DNA of 64,000 nt from an uncultured Faecalibacterium sp. (GTDB lineage Bacteria; Bacillota; Clostridia; Oscillospirales; Ruminococcaceae). A model generated the notes under the pieces. It was given only the letters and a program-made list of their open reading frames with translations, searched no databases and had not been told where the DNA came from. The DNA lies in assembly GCA_934513205.1 (NCBI GenBank), contig CAKSWU010000008.1:1-64000 (forward strand), written 5' to 3'. Positions 7,512 through 16,581 of the stretch are shown in pieces (position 1 is the stretch's first letter; every line of letters starts with the position of its first letter). Made by a program: the position numbers and the translations under genes.

Positions 7512-9098
7512 ATGAAGCTGTCTGATATCAAAAACGGCAATCTGTCCGCCGAGTGGGCAGAAAAGGGCTACGAGCTGCCCAAATTCGACATCGAGGCCGT
7601 CAAGGCCAAGACCCACGCCGAGCCCACTTGGGTGCACTTCGGCGCAGGCAACATCTTCCGTGCTTTCCCCGCTGCCGTGCTGAACGATGCACTGAACAGC
7701 GGCAAGTACGACCGCGGCGTCATTGTGGCTGAAAGCTTCGACTACGAGATCATCGACAAGGCTTACCAGCCCTACGATAACCTGAGCCTGCTGGTCTGCC
7801 TGAAGTCCACCGGCGAGATCGAGAAGAAGGTCATCGCCTCCGTCACCGAGAGCCTGAAGGCAGACTACTCCTTCGGTGCTGACTGGGCACGTCTGGTGGA
7901 AATCTTCCAGAATCCCAGCCTGCAGATGATCTCCTTCACCATCACCGAGAAGGGCTACGGCGTTGCGCCCGCGGATCTGGAGCGCGGCCTGACCCCCGTG
8001 CTGGCCATGGGCAAGGTCACCGCTCTGCTGTACGAGCGCTTCAAGGCCGGCAAGCTGCCTCTGACCGTGCAGAGCATGGACAACTGCTCTCACAACGGCG
8101 ATAAGGTCAAGACTGCCGTCCACGCCTACGCCGCAAAGTGGGTGGAGCAGGGTCTGGTACCCGCCGAGTTCCTTGCTTATGTGCAGGACGAGACCAAGAT
8201 CACCTTCCCCTGGAGCATGATCGACAAGATCACCCCGCGTCCGGACGCAAAGGTGCAGGAGATGCTGGCAAAGGACGGCTTTGAGGATCACTACACCATC
8301 GTCACCGAGAAGCACACCTTCACCGCTCCCTTCGTCAACGCCGAGGAGACCCAGTACCTGTGCATCGAGGACCACTACACCAATGGCCGTCCTCCGCTGG
8401 AACTGGGCGGTGTGCTGTACTGCGACCGCGAGACCGTGGACAAGATCGAGAAGATGAAGGTCTGCACCTGCCTGAACCCCCTGCACACTGCCATGTCCAT
8501 CTATGGCTGCATGCTGGGCTACACCCTCATCTCTGCCGAGATGGCAGACGAGGATCTGCGCGCCTTTATCCAGAAGATCGGCTATATCGAGGCGATGCCC
8601 GTGGTCGTTGATCCCGGCGTGCTGAACCCCTACGAGTTCATCGGCGCTGTCATCAACCGCCGTCTGCCCAACCCCTTCATGCCCGATGCTCCCCAGCGTA
8701 TCGCTACCGATACCTCCCAGAAGCTGGCCATCCGCTTCGGCGAGACCATCAAGGCTTACGAGGAGCGCGGTCTGGACAAGTCCAACCTCGTGCTGATCCC
8801 GCTGGTGCTGGCAGGCTATGCCCGCTACCTGAAGGGCATCGATGACAACGGCCAGCCCTTCGAGATCTCTCCCGATCCGCTGCTGGCTGAGCTGCAGGCC
8901 ATCGTCAACCCCTTGGAGGTCAAGGAAGGCGAGCAGGACTTCAGCTGCCTGAAGGCTCTGTACAGCCGCGCCGATGTGTTTGGTGTGGACCTGTACGCTG
9001 TCGGTCTGGGCGAGAAGATCGAGTCCATGGCAAAGGAACTGTACGCCGGTAACGGTGCAGTCCGCAAGACCCTGCACAAGTACACTCTGGCCCGCTAA
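7512..9098 (+). CDS. uxuB: Mannitol dehydrogenase-family oxidoreductase, probable fructuronate reductase (D-mannonate oxidoreductase)
   Basis: A 528-residue NAD(P)-dependent enzyme of the polyol-specific long-chain dehydrogenase family. The N-terminal Rossmann region contains VHFGAGNIFRAF (about 41-52), and the C-terminal substrate domain contains an Asn-Pro-Leu-His segment with a nearby lysine that corresponds to the catalytic region. In the Uxu pathway the enzyme reduces D-fructuronate to D-mannonate, the substrate of the gene just upstream. The 5-base gap to uxuA and the terminator at 9121 define a two-gene operon. Context makes fructuronate the likely substrate, but mannitol or tagaturonate cannot be ruled out by sequence alone. 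Confidence 0.88.
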   Translation: MKLSDIKNGNLSAEWAEKGYELPKFDIEAVKAKTHAEPTWVHFGAGNIFRAFPAAVLNDALNSGKYDRGVIVAESFDYEIIDKAYQPYDNLSLLVCLKSTGEIEKKVIASVTESLKADYSFGADWARLVEIFQNPSLQMISFTITEKGYGVAPADLERGLTPVLAMGKVTALLYERFKAGKLPLTVQSMDNCSHNGDKVKTAVHAYAAKWVEQGLVPAEFLAYVQDETKITFPWSMIDKITPRPDAKVQEMLAKDGFEDHYTIVTEKHTFTAPFVNAEETQYLCIEDHYTNGRPPLELGGVLYCDRETVDKIEKMKVCTCLNPLHTAMSIYGCMLGYTLISAEMADEDLRAFIQKIGYIEAMPVVVDPGVLNPYEFIGAVINRRLPNPFMPDAPQRIATDTSQKLAIRFGETIKAYEERGLDKSNLVLIPLVLAGYARYLKGIDDNGQPFEISPDPLLAELQAIVNPLEVKEGEQDFSCLKALYSRADVFGVDLYAVGLGEKIESMAKELYAGNGAVRKTLHKYTLAR

Positions 9099-9120
9099 AT
9101 CAGAATCACGCTATCTTCGT

Positions 9121-9163
9121 TCCCGCGCTGCGCTTTGCTTTGCCGCAGTGCGGGATTTTTTTT
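9121..9163 (+). terminator. Intrinsic terminator of uxuAB
   Basis: TCCCGCGCTGCG (9121-9132) pairs with CGCAGTGCGGGA (9144-9155), one G-U pair, followed by eight T residues. Confidence 0.9.
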
Positions 9164-9257
9164 GCGCCGCAGGCCGGGGGAAGGCAGGGAACGCCGGCCT
9201 TGTTACAGCCTGTTCACAGTCCCGTCGAAAAAAGTGCTTTTTCTTTCGATGATTCCA

Positions 9258-9266
9258 TGGTATAAT
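9258..9266 (+). promoter_or_regulatory. Extended -10 promoter of the aconitase-family gene
   Basis: TGGTATAAT at 9258-9266 is a perfect extended -10 element. The region 17 bases upstream is only T-rich, so the -35 is weak. The intergenic stretch 9099-9415 otherwise holds the uxuAB terminator and a leader of about 140 bases. Confidence 0.6.
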
Positions 9267-9415
9267 AAAACATAAGTACGGATTTTGCCGTAACAGGGCA
9301 GGGCATGGATGCGCGTCTGCGAAAAAACTTTTTTTCGGGTCGGATGATCTGCACTGCCGGGGCAATGCCCGCAATTGCGGCGGGCGGGAAAATACAAAAA
9401 GAGAGGCGAATCGAG

Positions 9416-11692
9416 ATGTTGGATATGATCAAATGCAGCACCGGTGGGGCGTACTACGCCCGCGGCGAGTGGGTGCCCGCAGACGGCAACGCACCCGCTG
9501 CACTGGCAGCAAAGGGCTTTGATGCCGCTGCCGTTGCCACGGCTAAGACCGGTACCATGGCCTACAATATTATGCAGGCACATAACACCAGCGGCGATGC
9601 CGAGAACCTGAAGATCAAGTTTGATGCCATGGCAAGCCATGACATCACCTTTGTGGGCATTATCCAGACCGCCCGTGCTTCCGGACTGGAAAAGTTCCCC
9701 ATCCCTTATGTGCTCACCAACTGCCACAACAGCCTGTGCGCTGTGGGCGGCACCATCAATGAGGATGACCACCGCTTTGGTCTGTCCGCTGCCAAAAAGT
9801 ACGGCGGCATTTTTGTGCCCCCGCATCTGGCTGTCATCCACCAATATATGCGTGAAAAGTTTGCCGGCTGCGGCAAAATGATCCTTGGCTCGGACTCCCA
9901 CACCCGCTACGGCGCACTGGGCACCATGGCCATCGGCGAGGGCGGTGGCGAGCTGGCAAAGCAGCTGCTGGGCCGCACCTATGATGTTGCCCGCCCGGGT
10001 GTGGTGGCCATCTACCTGACCGGCAGTCTGCCGGCGGGCTGCGGCCCCCACGATGTGGCCATTGCCCTTGTGGGCAAGCTGTTCAAGAGCGGCTACGTCA
10101 AAAACAAGGTCATGGAGTTTGTAGGCCCCGGCATTGCCTCCCTGCGGCAGGACACCCGCAACGCCATTGATGCCATGACCACCGAGACTACCTGCCTGTC
10201 CTCCATCTGGGAGACCGATGAGACCACCCAGCGGTTCCTTTCGGTCCATGGCCGCGCAGCGGACTACAAAAAGCTGGCACCGGCAGACCTTGCCTACTAT
10301 GATGGCGTGGTGGAGGTGGATCTTTCTGCCATCCGTCCCATGATCGCCCTGCCCATGCACCCCTCCAACGCCTTTACCATTGAGGAGCTGAACGCAAACT
10401 TGGAGGACATCCTCCACGCCTGCGAGCAGGATGTGCAGAAGCTCATCGGCCGCAAGGACGTGCAGCTGGATCTGTGCAGCAAGATCGAAAACGGCAAGCT
10501 GCGGGTGGATCAGGGCGTCATCGCAGGCTGCGCAGGCGGCTTGTACGACAGCATCTACGAGGCTGCTTCCATCCTCAAGGGCCACACCGGCGGCTGCGGC
10601 GACTATGCCCTCAGCGTTTACCCCGGCAGCCAGCCCATTATGATGGAGCTGGTGCGCACCGGCGTCATCCATGACCTGATGGCAAGCGGTGCCACCATCC
10701 GAACCGCCTTCTGCGGTCCCTGTTTCGGTGCAGGCGATGTGCCCGCCAACGGGGCACTGTCCATCCGTCACACCACCCGCAACTTCCCCAGCCGCGAGGG
10801 CTCCAAGCCCGGCAATGGTCAGCTGTCCGGTGTGGCACTGATGGATGCCCGAAGCATTGCGGCAACCACTGCCAACGGCGGCATTCTGACCCCTGCCACC
10901 GACATTGATTACGATCCCACCGTGCCGGAGTACCAGTACGATGCTTCCAGCTACGACACCCGCGTGTATCAGGGCTTTGGCAAGGGCGATTACGATGCCC
11001 TGCTCAAGCTGGGCCCCAACATCAAGGATTGGCCGGAGATCGCACCGCTGGGCGATAACCTGCTGCTGAAGGTGGCTTCTTATATCACCGACCCCGTCAC
11101 CACCACCGATGAGCTCATCCCTTCCGGTGAGACCTCTTCTTACCGTTCTAATCCGCTGGGTCTGGCTGAGTTCACCCTCAGCCGCAAGGACCCGGAGTAT
11201 GTGAGCCGCGCCAAGGCTGTGCAGGCTGAAGAGAACGCCCGCCGCGCCGGTGCGGGGGACGCTGCCCTGCTGGCAAAGGTGAATGCCGTGCCCGGCTGCG
11301 AGCAGCTGGGCTGGAAGGATATCCAGATCGCCTCCACCATCTTTGCAGTCAAGCCCGGTGACGGCTCTGCCCGCGAGCAGGCTGCCAGCTGCCAGCGTGT
11401 GCTGGGTGCCGGTGCGAACATCGTCACAGAGTACGCCACGAAGCGTTACCGTTCCAACCTCATCAACTGGGGTATGCTGCCCCTGCAGCTGGCAGGTGCC
11501 ACGCCCTTTGGTCTGGGGGACTATGTGCTCATCCCCAATGTGCGGGAAGCACTCAAGGGCGACTTGCAGAACATCAAGGCATACGTTCTGGGCGATACCG
11601 TCAAGGAGTTCAACCTGTACATGGCACCGCTTACCGCCGACGAGCGCCAAATTCTGGCAGACGGCTGCCTGATCAATTTCTACAAGCACTAA
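9416..11692 (+). CDS. Aconitase-superfamily hydratase (YbhJ-like)
   Basis: From ATG 9416 (GAGAGG at 9401-9406) this is 758 residues. The in-frame ATG at 9305 lacks a binding site. Three cysteines are spaced as in aconitase for a 4Fe-4S cluster: Cys372 (IAGCAGG), Cys433 and Cys436 (FCGPCFG). GSDSHTRYG near the start and the C-terminal swivel segment with YRSNLINWGMLPLQ also fit. It resembles the E. coli YbhJ group rather than AcnA or AcnB, so the true substrate is open; dehydration/rehydration of a citrate-like hydroxyacid is the family chemistry. No citrate synthase or isocitrate dehydrogenase gene is nearby. The PHP and TSCPD genes follow closely on the same strand. Confidence 0.85.
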   Translation: MLDMIKCSTGGAYYARGEWVPADGNAPAALAAKGFDAAAVATAKTGTMAYNIMQAHNTSGDAENLKIKFDAMASHDITFVGIIQTARASGLEKFPIPYVLTNCHNSLCAVGGTINEDDHRFGLSAAKKYGGIFVPPHLAVIHQYMREKFAGCGKMILGSDSHTRYGALGTMAIGEGGGELAKQLLGRTYDVARPGVVAIYLTGSLPAGCGPHDVAIALVGKLFKSGYVKNKVMEFVGPGIASLRQDTRNAIDAMTTETTCLSSIWETDETTQRFLSVHGRAADYKKLAPADLAYYDGVVEVDLSAIRPMIALPMHPSNAFTIEELNANLEDILHACEQDVQKLIGRKDVQLDLCSKIENGKLRVDQGVIAGCAGGLYDSIYEAASILKGHTGGCGDYALSVYPGSQPIMMELVRTGVIHDLMASGATIRTAFCGPCFGAGDVPANGALSIRHTTRNFPSREGSKPGNGQLSGVALMDARSIAATTANGGILTPATDIDYDPTVPEYQYDASSYDTRVYQGFGKGDYDALLKLGPNIKDWPEIAPLGDNLLLKVASYITDPVTTTDELIPSGETSSYRSNPLGLAEFTLSRKDPEYVSRAKAVQAEENARRAGAGDAALLAKVNAVPGCEQLGWKDIQIASTIFAVKPGDGSAREQAASCQRVLGAGANIVTEYATKRYRSNLINWGMLPLQLAGATPFGLGDYVLIPNVREALKGDLQNIKAYVLGDTVKEFNLYMAPLTADERQILADGCLINFYKH

Positions 11693-11705
11693 GGAAGGCG
11701 CGTAT

Positions 11706-12548
11706 ATGTCCTGTGACCTGCATATCCATTCCACCTGCTCGGACGGCGCAGTGCCCATTGAACGGCTGGCACCCATTGCCTCCCGCACCGGGCTGCGTGC
11801 TATCGCCCTTTCTGACCACGACACCCTGCTCAGCGCACAGTACGCCTATGCCCACACCGGGCAGGACGGGGTTGAGCTCATCCCCGCCGTGGAGCTGACC
11901 GGCTACGACTTTGAGCGGCAGCACCGGGTGCACCTGCTGTGCTACTACCCGGATGTTGATTGCCCGGCGCTGCGTGAGCATTGCGAAATTATGAAGCAGC
12001 GCCGCAACGCCTGCGCTGCCCAGACGGTGCAGGAGCTGGAAAAACTCTATCCGCAGTTCACGGCGGATCTTGCGTGGGAGACCGCAAAAGACAGCGGTGT
12101 ACTGTTCAAAAGCGGCATCATGCAGGCATTGGAGCTGCTGGGTCTGACCGATGGCAGTATCTACGGCGAGACCTACCACAAACTGTTCGGATGGAACCCC
12201 CGGGGCATCGTGCTGCACTCGCCGGAGTATCTTCCGGTGCGGCAGGTGCTGGCTACCGCCAAAGCCTGCGGCGGTGCGGTGGTGTTCGCCCATCCCACGG
12301 TGTACAAAAGCATGCCGCTTTTGCGGGAGCTTTGCGCCGAAGGTGCCATTGACGGCATAGAGGTAGACCACCCCAGCAACAGCCCGGCGGACCGCGCCGA
12401 GTGCCTTGCACTGTGCAAACAGTACGGCCTTGTGCCCACCGCAGGCACTGATTTCCACGGGCGCAACCATAAGGTGCCTCATCCCATCGGCACCTGCACC
12501 GCCCCGGATGAAACGGTGGAACACCTGCGTTCCATCGCCCAAAAATGA
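11706..12548 (+). CDS. PHP-domain metal-dependent phosphoesterase (YciV/RNase AM-like)
   Basis: A 280-residue PHP-superfamily protein. Metal-binding motifs are visible in order: DLHIHST at 4-10, SDHDT at about 36-40, a Glu in VELTGY, HPTVY around 198, and TDFHGRNHK near the C-terminus. The nearest characterised group comprises E. coli YciV-like nucleases/phosphatases acting on 5' phosphates of short RNA or on 3',5'-nucleotide bisphosphates. GGAAGG precedes the ATG, 13 bases after the aconitase-family gene, so the two are probably cotranscribed. Specificity is not determined by the sequence. Confidence 0.85.
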   Translation: MSCDLHIHSTCSDGAVPIERLAPIASRTGLRAIALSDHDTLLSAQYAYAHTGQDGVELIPAVELTGYDFERQHRVHLLCYYPDVDCPALREHCEIMKQRRNACAAQTVQELEKLYPQFTADLAWETAKDSGVLFKSGIMQALELLGLTDGSIYGETYHKLFGWNPRGIVLHSPEYLPVRQVLATAKACGGAVVFAHPTVYKSMPLLRELCAEGAIDGIEVDHPSNSPADRAECLALCKQYGLVPTAGTDFHGRNHKVPHPIGTCTAPDETVEHLRSIAQK

Positions 12549-12568
12549 AAAAGAGAGGACTTAAAACC

Positions 12569-12832
12569 ATGAGCAAGGAATTTTCCTTCCCCAACAAGGG
12601 CACCTGCTCCAAGCAGACCAACTTTGTGCTGAACGATGACCACACCATTGCATCCATCGAGGTCATCGGCGGCTGCAACGGCAACCTGAAGGGCATCTGC
12701 CAGCTGCTTACCGGCATGAAGGCAGAAGATGCCATTGCCCGTCTGGACGGCACGCTGTGCGGTTTCCGCGGCACCAGCTGCCCGGACCAGATCGCAAAGA
12801 ACCTGAAAAAGGCTCTGGCAGAGATGGAATAA
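12569..12832 (+). CDS. TSCPD domain-containing small protein (TIGR03905 family)
   Basis: An 87-residue protein ending in the signature TSCPDQIAKNL, with CNGNLKGI and LCGFRG motifs. The same domain occurs at the C-terminus of some ribonucleotide reductases, where paired cysteines may bind a metal; free-standing copies have no known function. I chose ATG 12569 because GAGAGGAC lies just upstream. The alternative in-frame ATG at 12545 overlaps the end of the PHP gene. A terminator follows at once, so this is the last gene of the aconitase-family/PHP group. Confidence 0.85.
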   Translation: MSKEFSFPNKGTCSKQTNFVLNDDHTIASIEVIGGCNGNLKGICQLLTGMKAEDAIARLDGTLCGFRGTSCPDQIAKNLKKALAEME

Positions 12833-12843
12833 CAGCATTCGCA

Positions 12844-12882
12844 AAACGGGAGGTGCTTTCGGGCATCTCCCGTTTCTTTTTT
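12844..12882 (+). terminator. Intrinsic terminator after the TSCPD gene
   Basis: AAACGGGAGGTGC (12844-12856) pairs with GCATCTCCCGTTT (12863-12875), followed by CTTTTTT. Confidence 0.88.
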
Positions 12883-12967
12883 CGCATCCTGACAGGAACA
12901 GCTGATTTTTTCTGCGCCGTTGGGGCTATACTTCTTGTGCAACATTCTGACAGCAAGGAGCAGGCAA

Positions 12968-15268
12968 ATGAGTATCTGGGAGAAAATGGGCTTTGGCGGA
13001 TACAGGGGCTTTTCGCATGAGTCGGAGCTGCTTTTGCGAGGAGCGGTGGAGCTGGCAGGGGCGTTGGGCCGCGAGAAGGCAGACACCGGGCACCTGCTGC
13101 TGGCGATACTGCAGCAGGACCACGGGGCGGCGTCTCGGTTTCTGGCAAACAAGCAGATCACCGAACAGGCGGTGCGCGGGCAACTGGCAGATGAACGCCG
13201 ATCTCCGGCGCTGCATTTGGACCGAAACGCCTTTGCACCGGACCTCCGGCGCACCATGGACTATGCCATCATCGGGGCGCAGAACGCACACCTGCCCCGG
13301 GCGGAGCCGGAGCATCTGCTTTGCGCTATGCTGGAGGATGACGGCTGCACGGCCGGTTTGATGTTGGCGTCCATGGGACTGCCGCTGCCCGAGGCGGTAC
13401 GGGAGTGCCGACAGTTGTCCGGTCAGTTCGTTCTGCCGTCCCAGCCCCGCGCATCGGCCAGCACGCCCCGGGGCAGCCGTGCCAGTGACAAATACTGCCG
13501 GGACCTGACCCGGAAAGCCGCCGAACGGCAGTTGGACCCGGTGTTCTGCCGGGACGCCGAGCTGGACCGGATGGTGGAGATCCTGTGCCGCCGCCAGAAG
13601 AATAATCCCTGTCTGGTGGGGGAGCCGGGGGTGGGCAAGACGGCACTTGCCGAGGGACTGGCGCAGCGCATCGTCTCCGACCGGGTGCCGCGTGCGCTGA
13701 AGGGGCGCCGTCTGCTGGCGCTGGACATGGCAAGCCTTGTGGCAGGCACCAAGTACCGTGGCGACTTTGAAGAACGGTTCAAAAATCTGCTGGAGGAGCT
13801 GGTGCGAGACGGTAGCTCCATCCTGTTTGTGGACGAGTTCCACACCATTGTGGGAGCCGGTGCTGCAGAGGGTGCCATTGACGCCGCCAGCATCCTGAAA
13901 CCCGTGCTGGCCCGGGGCGAGATCCAGCTCATCGGAGCCACCACCACCGAGGAGTTCCGCACCCATATCCAGAAAGATGCGGCGCTGGAACGCCGTTTTG
14001 GACGGGTGCAGGTGGAGGAACCCACACCGGAGCAGGCAGTGGACATCCTGAACGGCCTTGCGCCCCGTTACCAGCGGTATCATGGAGTGCAGCTTCCGCC
14101 GGAGACCCTGCGGGCGGCGGTGGAGCTGTCGGTACGGTATCTGCCGGGCCGCTGTCTGCCGGATAAGGCCATCGACCTTGTGGACGAAGCCTGCGCAGCA
14201 GCGCGCATCCGTGCCGAGCAGGAACAGCAGCCGCAGCCGACCCTGACGCCAGACGATATCGCCTGTGTAGTGGCGCAGACCAGCGGCGTGCCCGCCCGTC
14301 GTGTGGGTGAACAGGAGCGCGAACGGCTGAATCGTCTGGAGGAACGGCTCAACGCAGAGATCGTGGGTCAGACTCGGGCGGTGGCGGCCGTGGCGGGGGC
14401 CATCCGGCGCAGCCGTACCGGTCTGGGCGAACCGGGCCGCCCCATAGGTGCTATGCTGTTTCTGGGGCCCACCGGCGTGGGCAAAACGGCACTTGCCCGG
14501 GCACTGGCGGTGAGCTGGTTCGGCAGCGAAAAAGCTCTGCTCAAGTTTGATATGTCGGAATATCAGGAGCAGCACACCGTCGCCCGGCTTCTTGGCGCGC
14601 CGCCGGGCTATCTGGGCCACGATGAGGGCGGTCAGCTTACCGAAGCCGTGCGTCGTCGTCCGTACAGTGTAGTCCTCTTTGACGAGATCGAAAAGGCGCA
14701 CCCGGACATCCAGAACGTTCTTCTGCAGATCCTGGAGGACGGACAGCTCACAGATTCCATGGGGCGCAAGGCGGATTTCCGCAACACCATCGTTCTGCTG
14801 ACGTCTAATTTGGGTGCGCGGTTTCTGGCAGGGCAGTCGGCACCGCTGGGCTTTGCGGCGGGCGCAGAGGCTGCGTTTGAAAAGCAGTCGGCACAGGCTG
14901 TGGAGGAAGCAAAAAAATGGTTCCGGCCAGAGCTTGTGGGCCGTCTGGATGAAATGATCGTCTTTCGGCCGCTGGCAGAGGAAAGTCTGCGCACCATCAC
15001 GGAAAAGCTGCTCTGCCAGCTGGAACAGCGGGCGGCACGCAATGGCTATCACCTGTGTCATACGCCGCAGGTGGGGCAGATGCTTGCCCAAAAGGCTGCC
15101 TCGCCCTACGGTGCCCGGGAGCTGCGCCGGGCTGTGGACCGTGCGGTGGAACAGGCCCTTGCAGACCGGATCGCTGCCGGCAGCGCCTGCGCGGGACAGC
15201 GCTGGATGGCGGACTGTACGGCAGATGGAGACATCGTGCTGAGGGAAGATGAAACGGCAACCTTATAA
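12968..15268 (+). CDS. ClpC/ClpA-type AAA+ protease ATPase subunit
   Basis: From ATG 12968 (AAGGAG upstream) 766 residues: an N-terminal double Clp repeat (about 1-145), AAA domain 1 with Walker A GEPGVGKT (about 217-224) and FVDEFHT, and AAA domain 2 with GPTGVGKT (about 500-507), FDEIEKAHPD and a sensor TSN. The coiled-coil M domain of ClpB and of typical Firmicute ClpC is missing between the two AAA modules, as in ClpA. A Leu-Gly-Phe tripeptide near residue 627 sits where ClpC carries its ClpP-docking loop, so this is probably an unfoldase for ClpP rather than a disaggregase. No ctsR, mcsA or mcsB genes flank it, unlike the classical clpC operon. Confidence 0.85.
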   Translation: MSIWEKMGFGGYRGFSHESELLLRGAVELAGALGREKADTGHLLLAILQQDHGAASRFLANKQITEQAVRGQLADERRSPALHLDRNAFAPDLRRTMDYAIIGAQNAHLPRAEPEHLLCAMLEDDGCTAGLMLASMGLPLPEAVRECRQLSGQFVLPSQPRASASTPRGSRASDKYCRDLTRKAAERQLDPVFCRDAELDRMVEILCRRQKNNPCLVGEPGVGKTALAEGLAQRIVSDRVPRALKGRRLLALDMASLVAGTKYRGDFEERFKNLLEELVRDGSSILFVDEFHTIVGAGAAEGAIDAASILKPVLARGEIQLIGATTTEEFRTHIQKDAALERRFGRVQVEEPTPEQAVDILNGLAPRYQRYHGVQLPPETLRAAVELSVRYLPGRCLPDKAIDLVDEACAAARIRAEQEQQPQPTLTPDDIACVVAQTSGVPARRVGEQERERLNRLEERLNAEIVGQTRAVAAVAGAIRRSRTGLGEPGRPIGAMLFLGPTGVGKTALARALAVSWFGSEKALLKFDMSEYQEQHTVARLLGAPPGYLGHDEGGQLTEAVRRRPYSVVLFDEIEKAHPDIQNVLLQILEDGQLTDSMGRKADFRNTIVLLTSNLGARFLAGQSAPLGFAAGAEAAFEKQSAQAVEEAKKWFRPELVGRLDEMIVFRPLAEESLRTITEKLLCQLEQRAARNGYHLCHTPQVGQMLAQKAASPYGARELRRAVDRAVEQALADRIAAGSACAGQRWMADCTADGDIVLREDETATL

Positions 15269-15274
15269 TACTGC

Positions 15275-15302
15275 TTGCATCCTGCGGAATTTCTGATATC
15301 AT
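15275..15302 (+). promoter_or_regulatory. Probable promoter of the lipid kinase gene
   Basis: TTGCAT at 15275-15280, 16 bases, TATCAT at 15297-15302, about 30 bases before the ATG, which has AGGAGG upstream. Confidence 0.5.
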
Positions 15303-15332
15303 AGAAGCATCAGCAATCGCAGGAGGACATTC

Positions 15333-16322
15333 ATGCACACTTTATTTATCCTGAACCCCACCGCTGGCAAGCAGGACTGCACCCGCCAGCTGCCGCAGCA
15401 GATCGAGACCGCAGCGGCCCGCGCAGGACTTACCACGGAGGACTACACCATCCGGATCACTTCCCATGCCGGACATGCCCGGGAGCTGGCCCGTGCCGCA
15501 GCGCAGGCTGCACAGAAAGCAGGGGATACGGTCCATATCTATACGGCGGGCGGAGACGGGACCTTCAACGAGGCTCTCACAGGTGTCTATGGCTGCGAAA
15601 ATGCGGCGGTGGGCTGTCTGCCCTACGGAAGTGGAAACGATTTTCTGCGTACCTTCGGCACCAAGGAGGAATTTCTGGATTTGGACGCCCAGCTGGCAGG
15701 CGGCGCTGTGCCCATCGACCTGATGCAGACCAGTCTGGGGCTGTCCGCTACCATCTGCGCTGCAGGTCTGGACGCGCAGGTGGCCTATGGAATCCCGAAA
15801 TACCGCCGCATTCCTCTGTGCGGGGGCGAGGCAGCCTATCTGCTGTCCATCGTTGAGCAGCTGTGCGGGCATCTGGGCCGCCGGGTGGAATATACCATTG
15901 ACGGCGAGGTTATGACGGTGGACTGTCTGATGTGCGCCGTCTGCAACGGACGCACCTATGGCGGCGGATTCTATGCCGCTCCGGAAGCTCAGCCCGATGA
16001 CGGCTGGCTGGACGTGTTCATCATCCGCAAGGTGAGCCGCCTGACCATCGCAAAGCTTCTTGGTATGTACAAAAAGGGACAGCATTTCCATAACGGTCAG
16101 CTTGTGGAGGCTGCAAAGTCCTGCTTCATCTACCGCCGCGCAAAGCAGGTGTCTCTAAAGGAAGCGGATGGGCGCGGCCCCATCGTAGCAACAGCGGACG
16201 GCGAGTGCGCACCCCAAAAACAGATCACGGTCCGGGTGCAGCCGCTGGCCGGACACATCCTGCTGCCGGCTCCCGCCTACCAGCGTTTTACCACCCAGCG
16301 AACCGCCGCAAACGCGAAATGA
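15333..16322 (+). CDS. Diacylglycerol kinase-family lipid kinase (DagK/YegS-like)
   Basis: A 329-residue cytoplasmic or membrane-associated lipid kinase. LNPTAGK at 6-12 and the catalytic GGDGT at 73-77, followed by PYGSGNDF, define the DAGK catalytic domain; the C-terminal half is the usual beta-sandwich. Enzymes of this group phosphorylate diacylglycerol, returning it to phospholipid synthesis during lipoteichoic acid metabolism, though some use other lipids. It has its own promoter and terminator, so it is a single-gene unit. Lipid specificity cannot be read from the sequence. Confidence 0.88.
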   Translation: MHTLFILNPTAGKQDCTRQLPQQIETAAARAGLTTEDYTIRITSHAGHARELARAAAQAAQKAGDTVHIYTAGGDGTFNEALTGVYGCENAAVGCLPYGSGNDFLRTFGTKEEFLDLDAQLAGGAVPIDLMQTSLGLSATICAAGLDAQVAYGIPKYRRIPLCGGEAAYLLSIVEQLCGHLGRRVEYTIDGEVMTVDCLMCAVCNGRTYGGGFYAAPEAQPDDGWLDVFIIRKVSRLTIAKLLGMYKKGQHFHNGQLVEAAKSCFIYRRAKQVSLKEADGRGPIVATADGECAPQKQITVRVQPLAGHILLPAPAYQRFTTQRTAANAK

Positions 16323-16340
16323 TCCTGAAAACGTGAAGAC

Positions 16341-16378
16341 AATCGGTCCTGCCATTTGCTGCGGGACCGATTCTTTTT
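16341..16378 (+). terminator. Intrinsic terminator after the lipid kinase gene
   Basis: AATCGGTCC (16341-16349) pairs with GGACCGATT (16364-16372), followed by CTTTTT. Confidence 0.88.
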
Positions 16379-16440
16379 GCCGTTGAAAAGATGTTTTTTG
16401 ACTGTCATAAAATCTTAACAAAGAAAAGTTGAAAAAACTC

Positions 16441-16469
16441 TTGATTTTTCCGGGCAAGATGAGTACAAT
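16441..16469 (+). promoter_or_regulatory. Sigma-A promoter of groES-groEL
   Basis: TTGATT at 16441-16446, 17 bases, TACAAT at 16464-16469. The start would fall inside the CIRCE element. Confidence 0.75.
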
Positions 16470-16473
16470 ACAC

Positions 16474-16500
16474 TTAGCACTCAGAGAAAATGAGTGCTAA
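16474..16500. promoter_or_regulatory. CIRCE operator (HrcA binding site)
   Basis: TTAGCACTC-N9-GAGTGCTAA is an exact match to the CIRCE consensus. HrcA repression at this site and release on heat shock is the expected control. hrcA itself is not in the window. Confidence 0.97.
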
Positions 16501-16581
16501 ACCACTGCGGAGCACACACGAAGCCCCCGCAGGACGTAACAAAGTTTCAAATAAATTTAATATAATTGGAGGGCAAGAATT

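Noticed and set aside
9203..11824. Long open frame (873 codons) on the minus strand
   Set aside because: Mirror image of the aconitase-family gene; no ribosome binding site and no recognisable domain.
12926..15091. Long open frame (721 codons) on the minus strand
   Set aside because: Antisense to the Clp ATPase; composition artefact.
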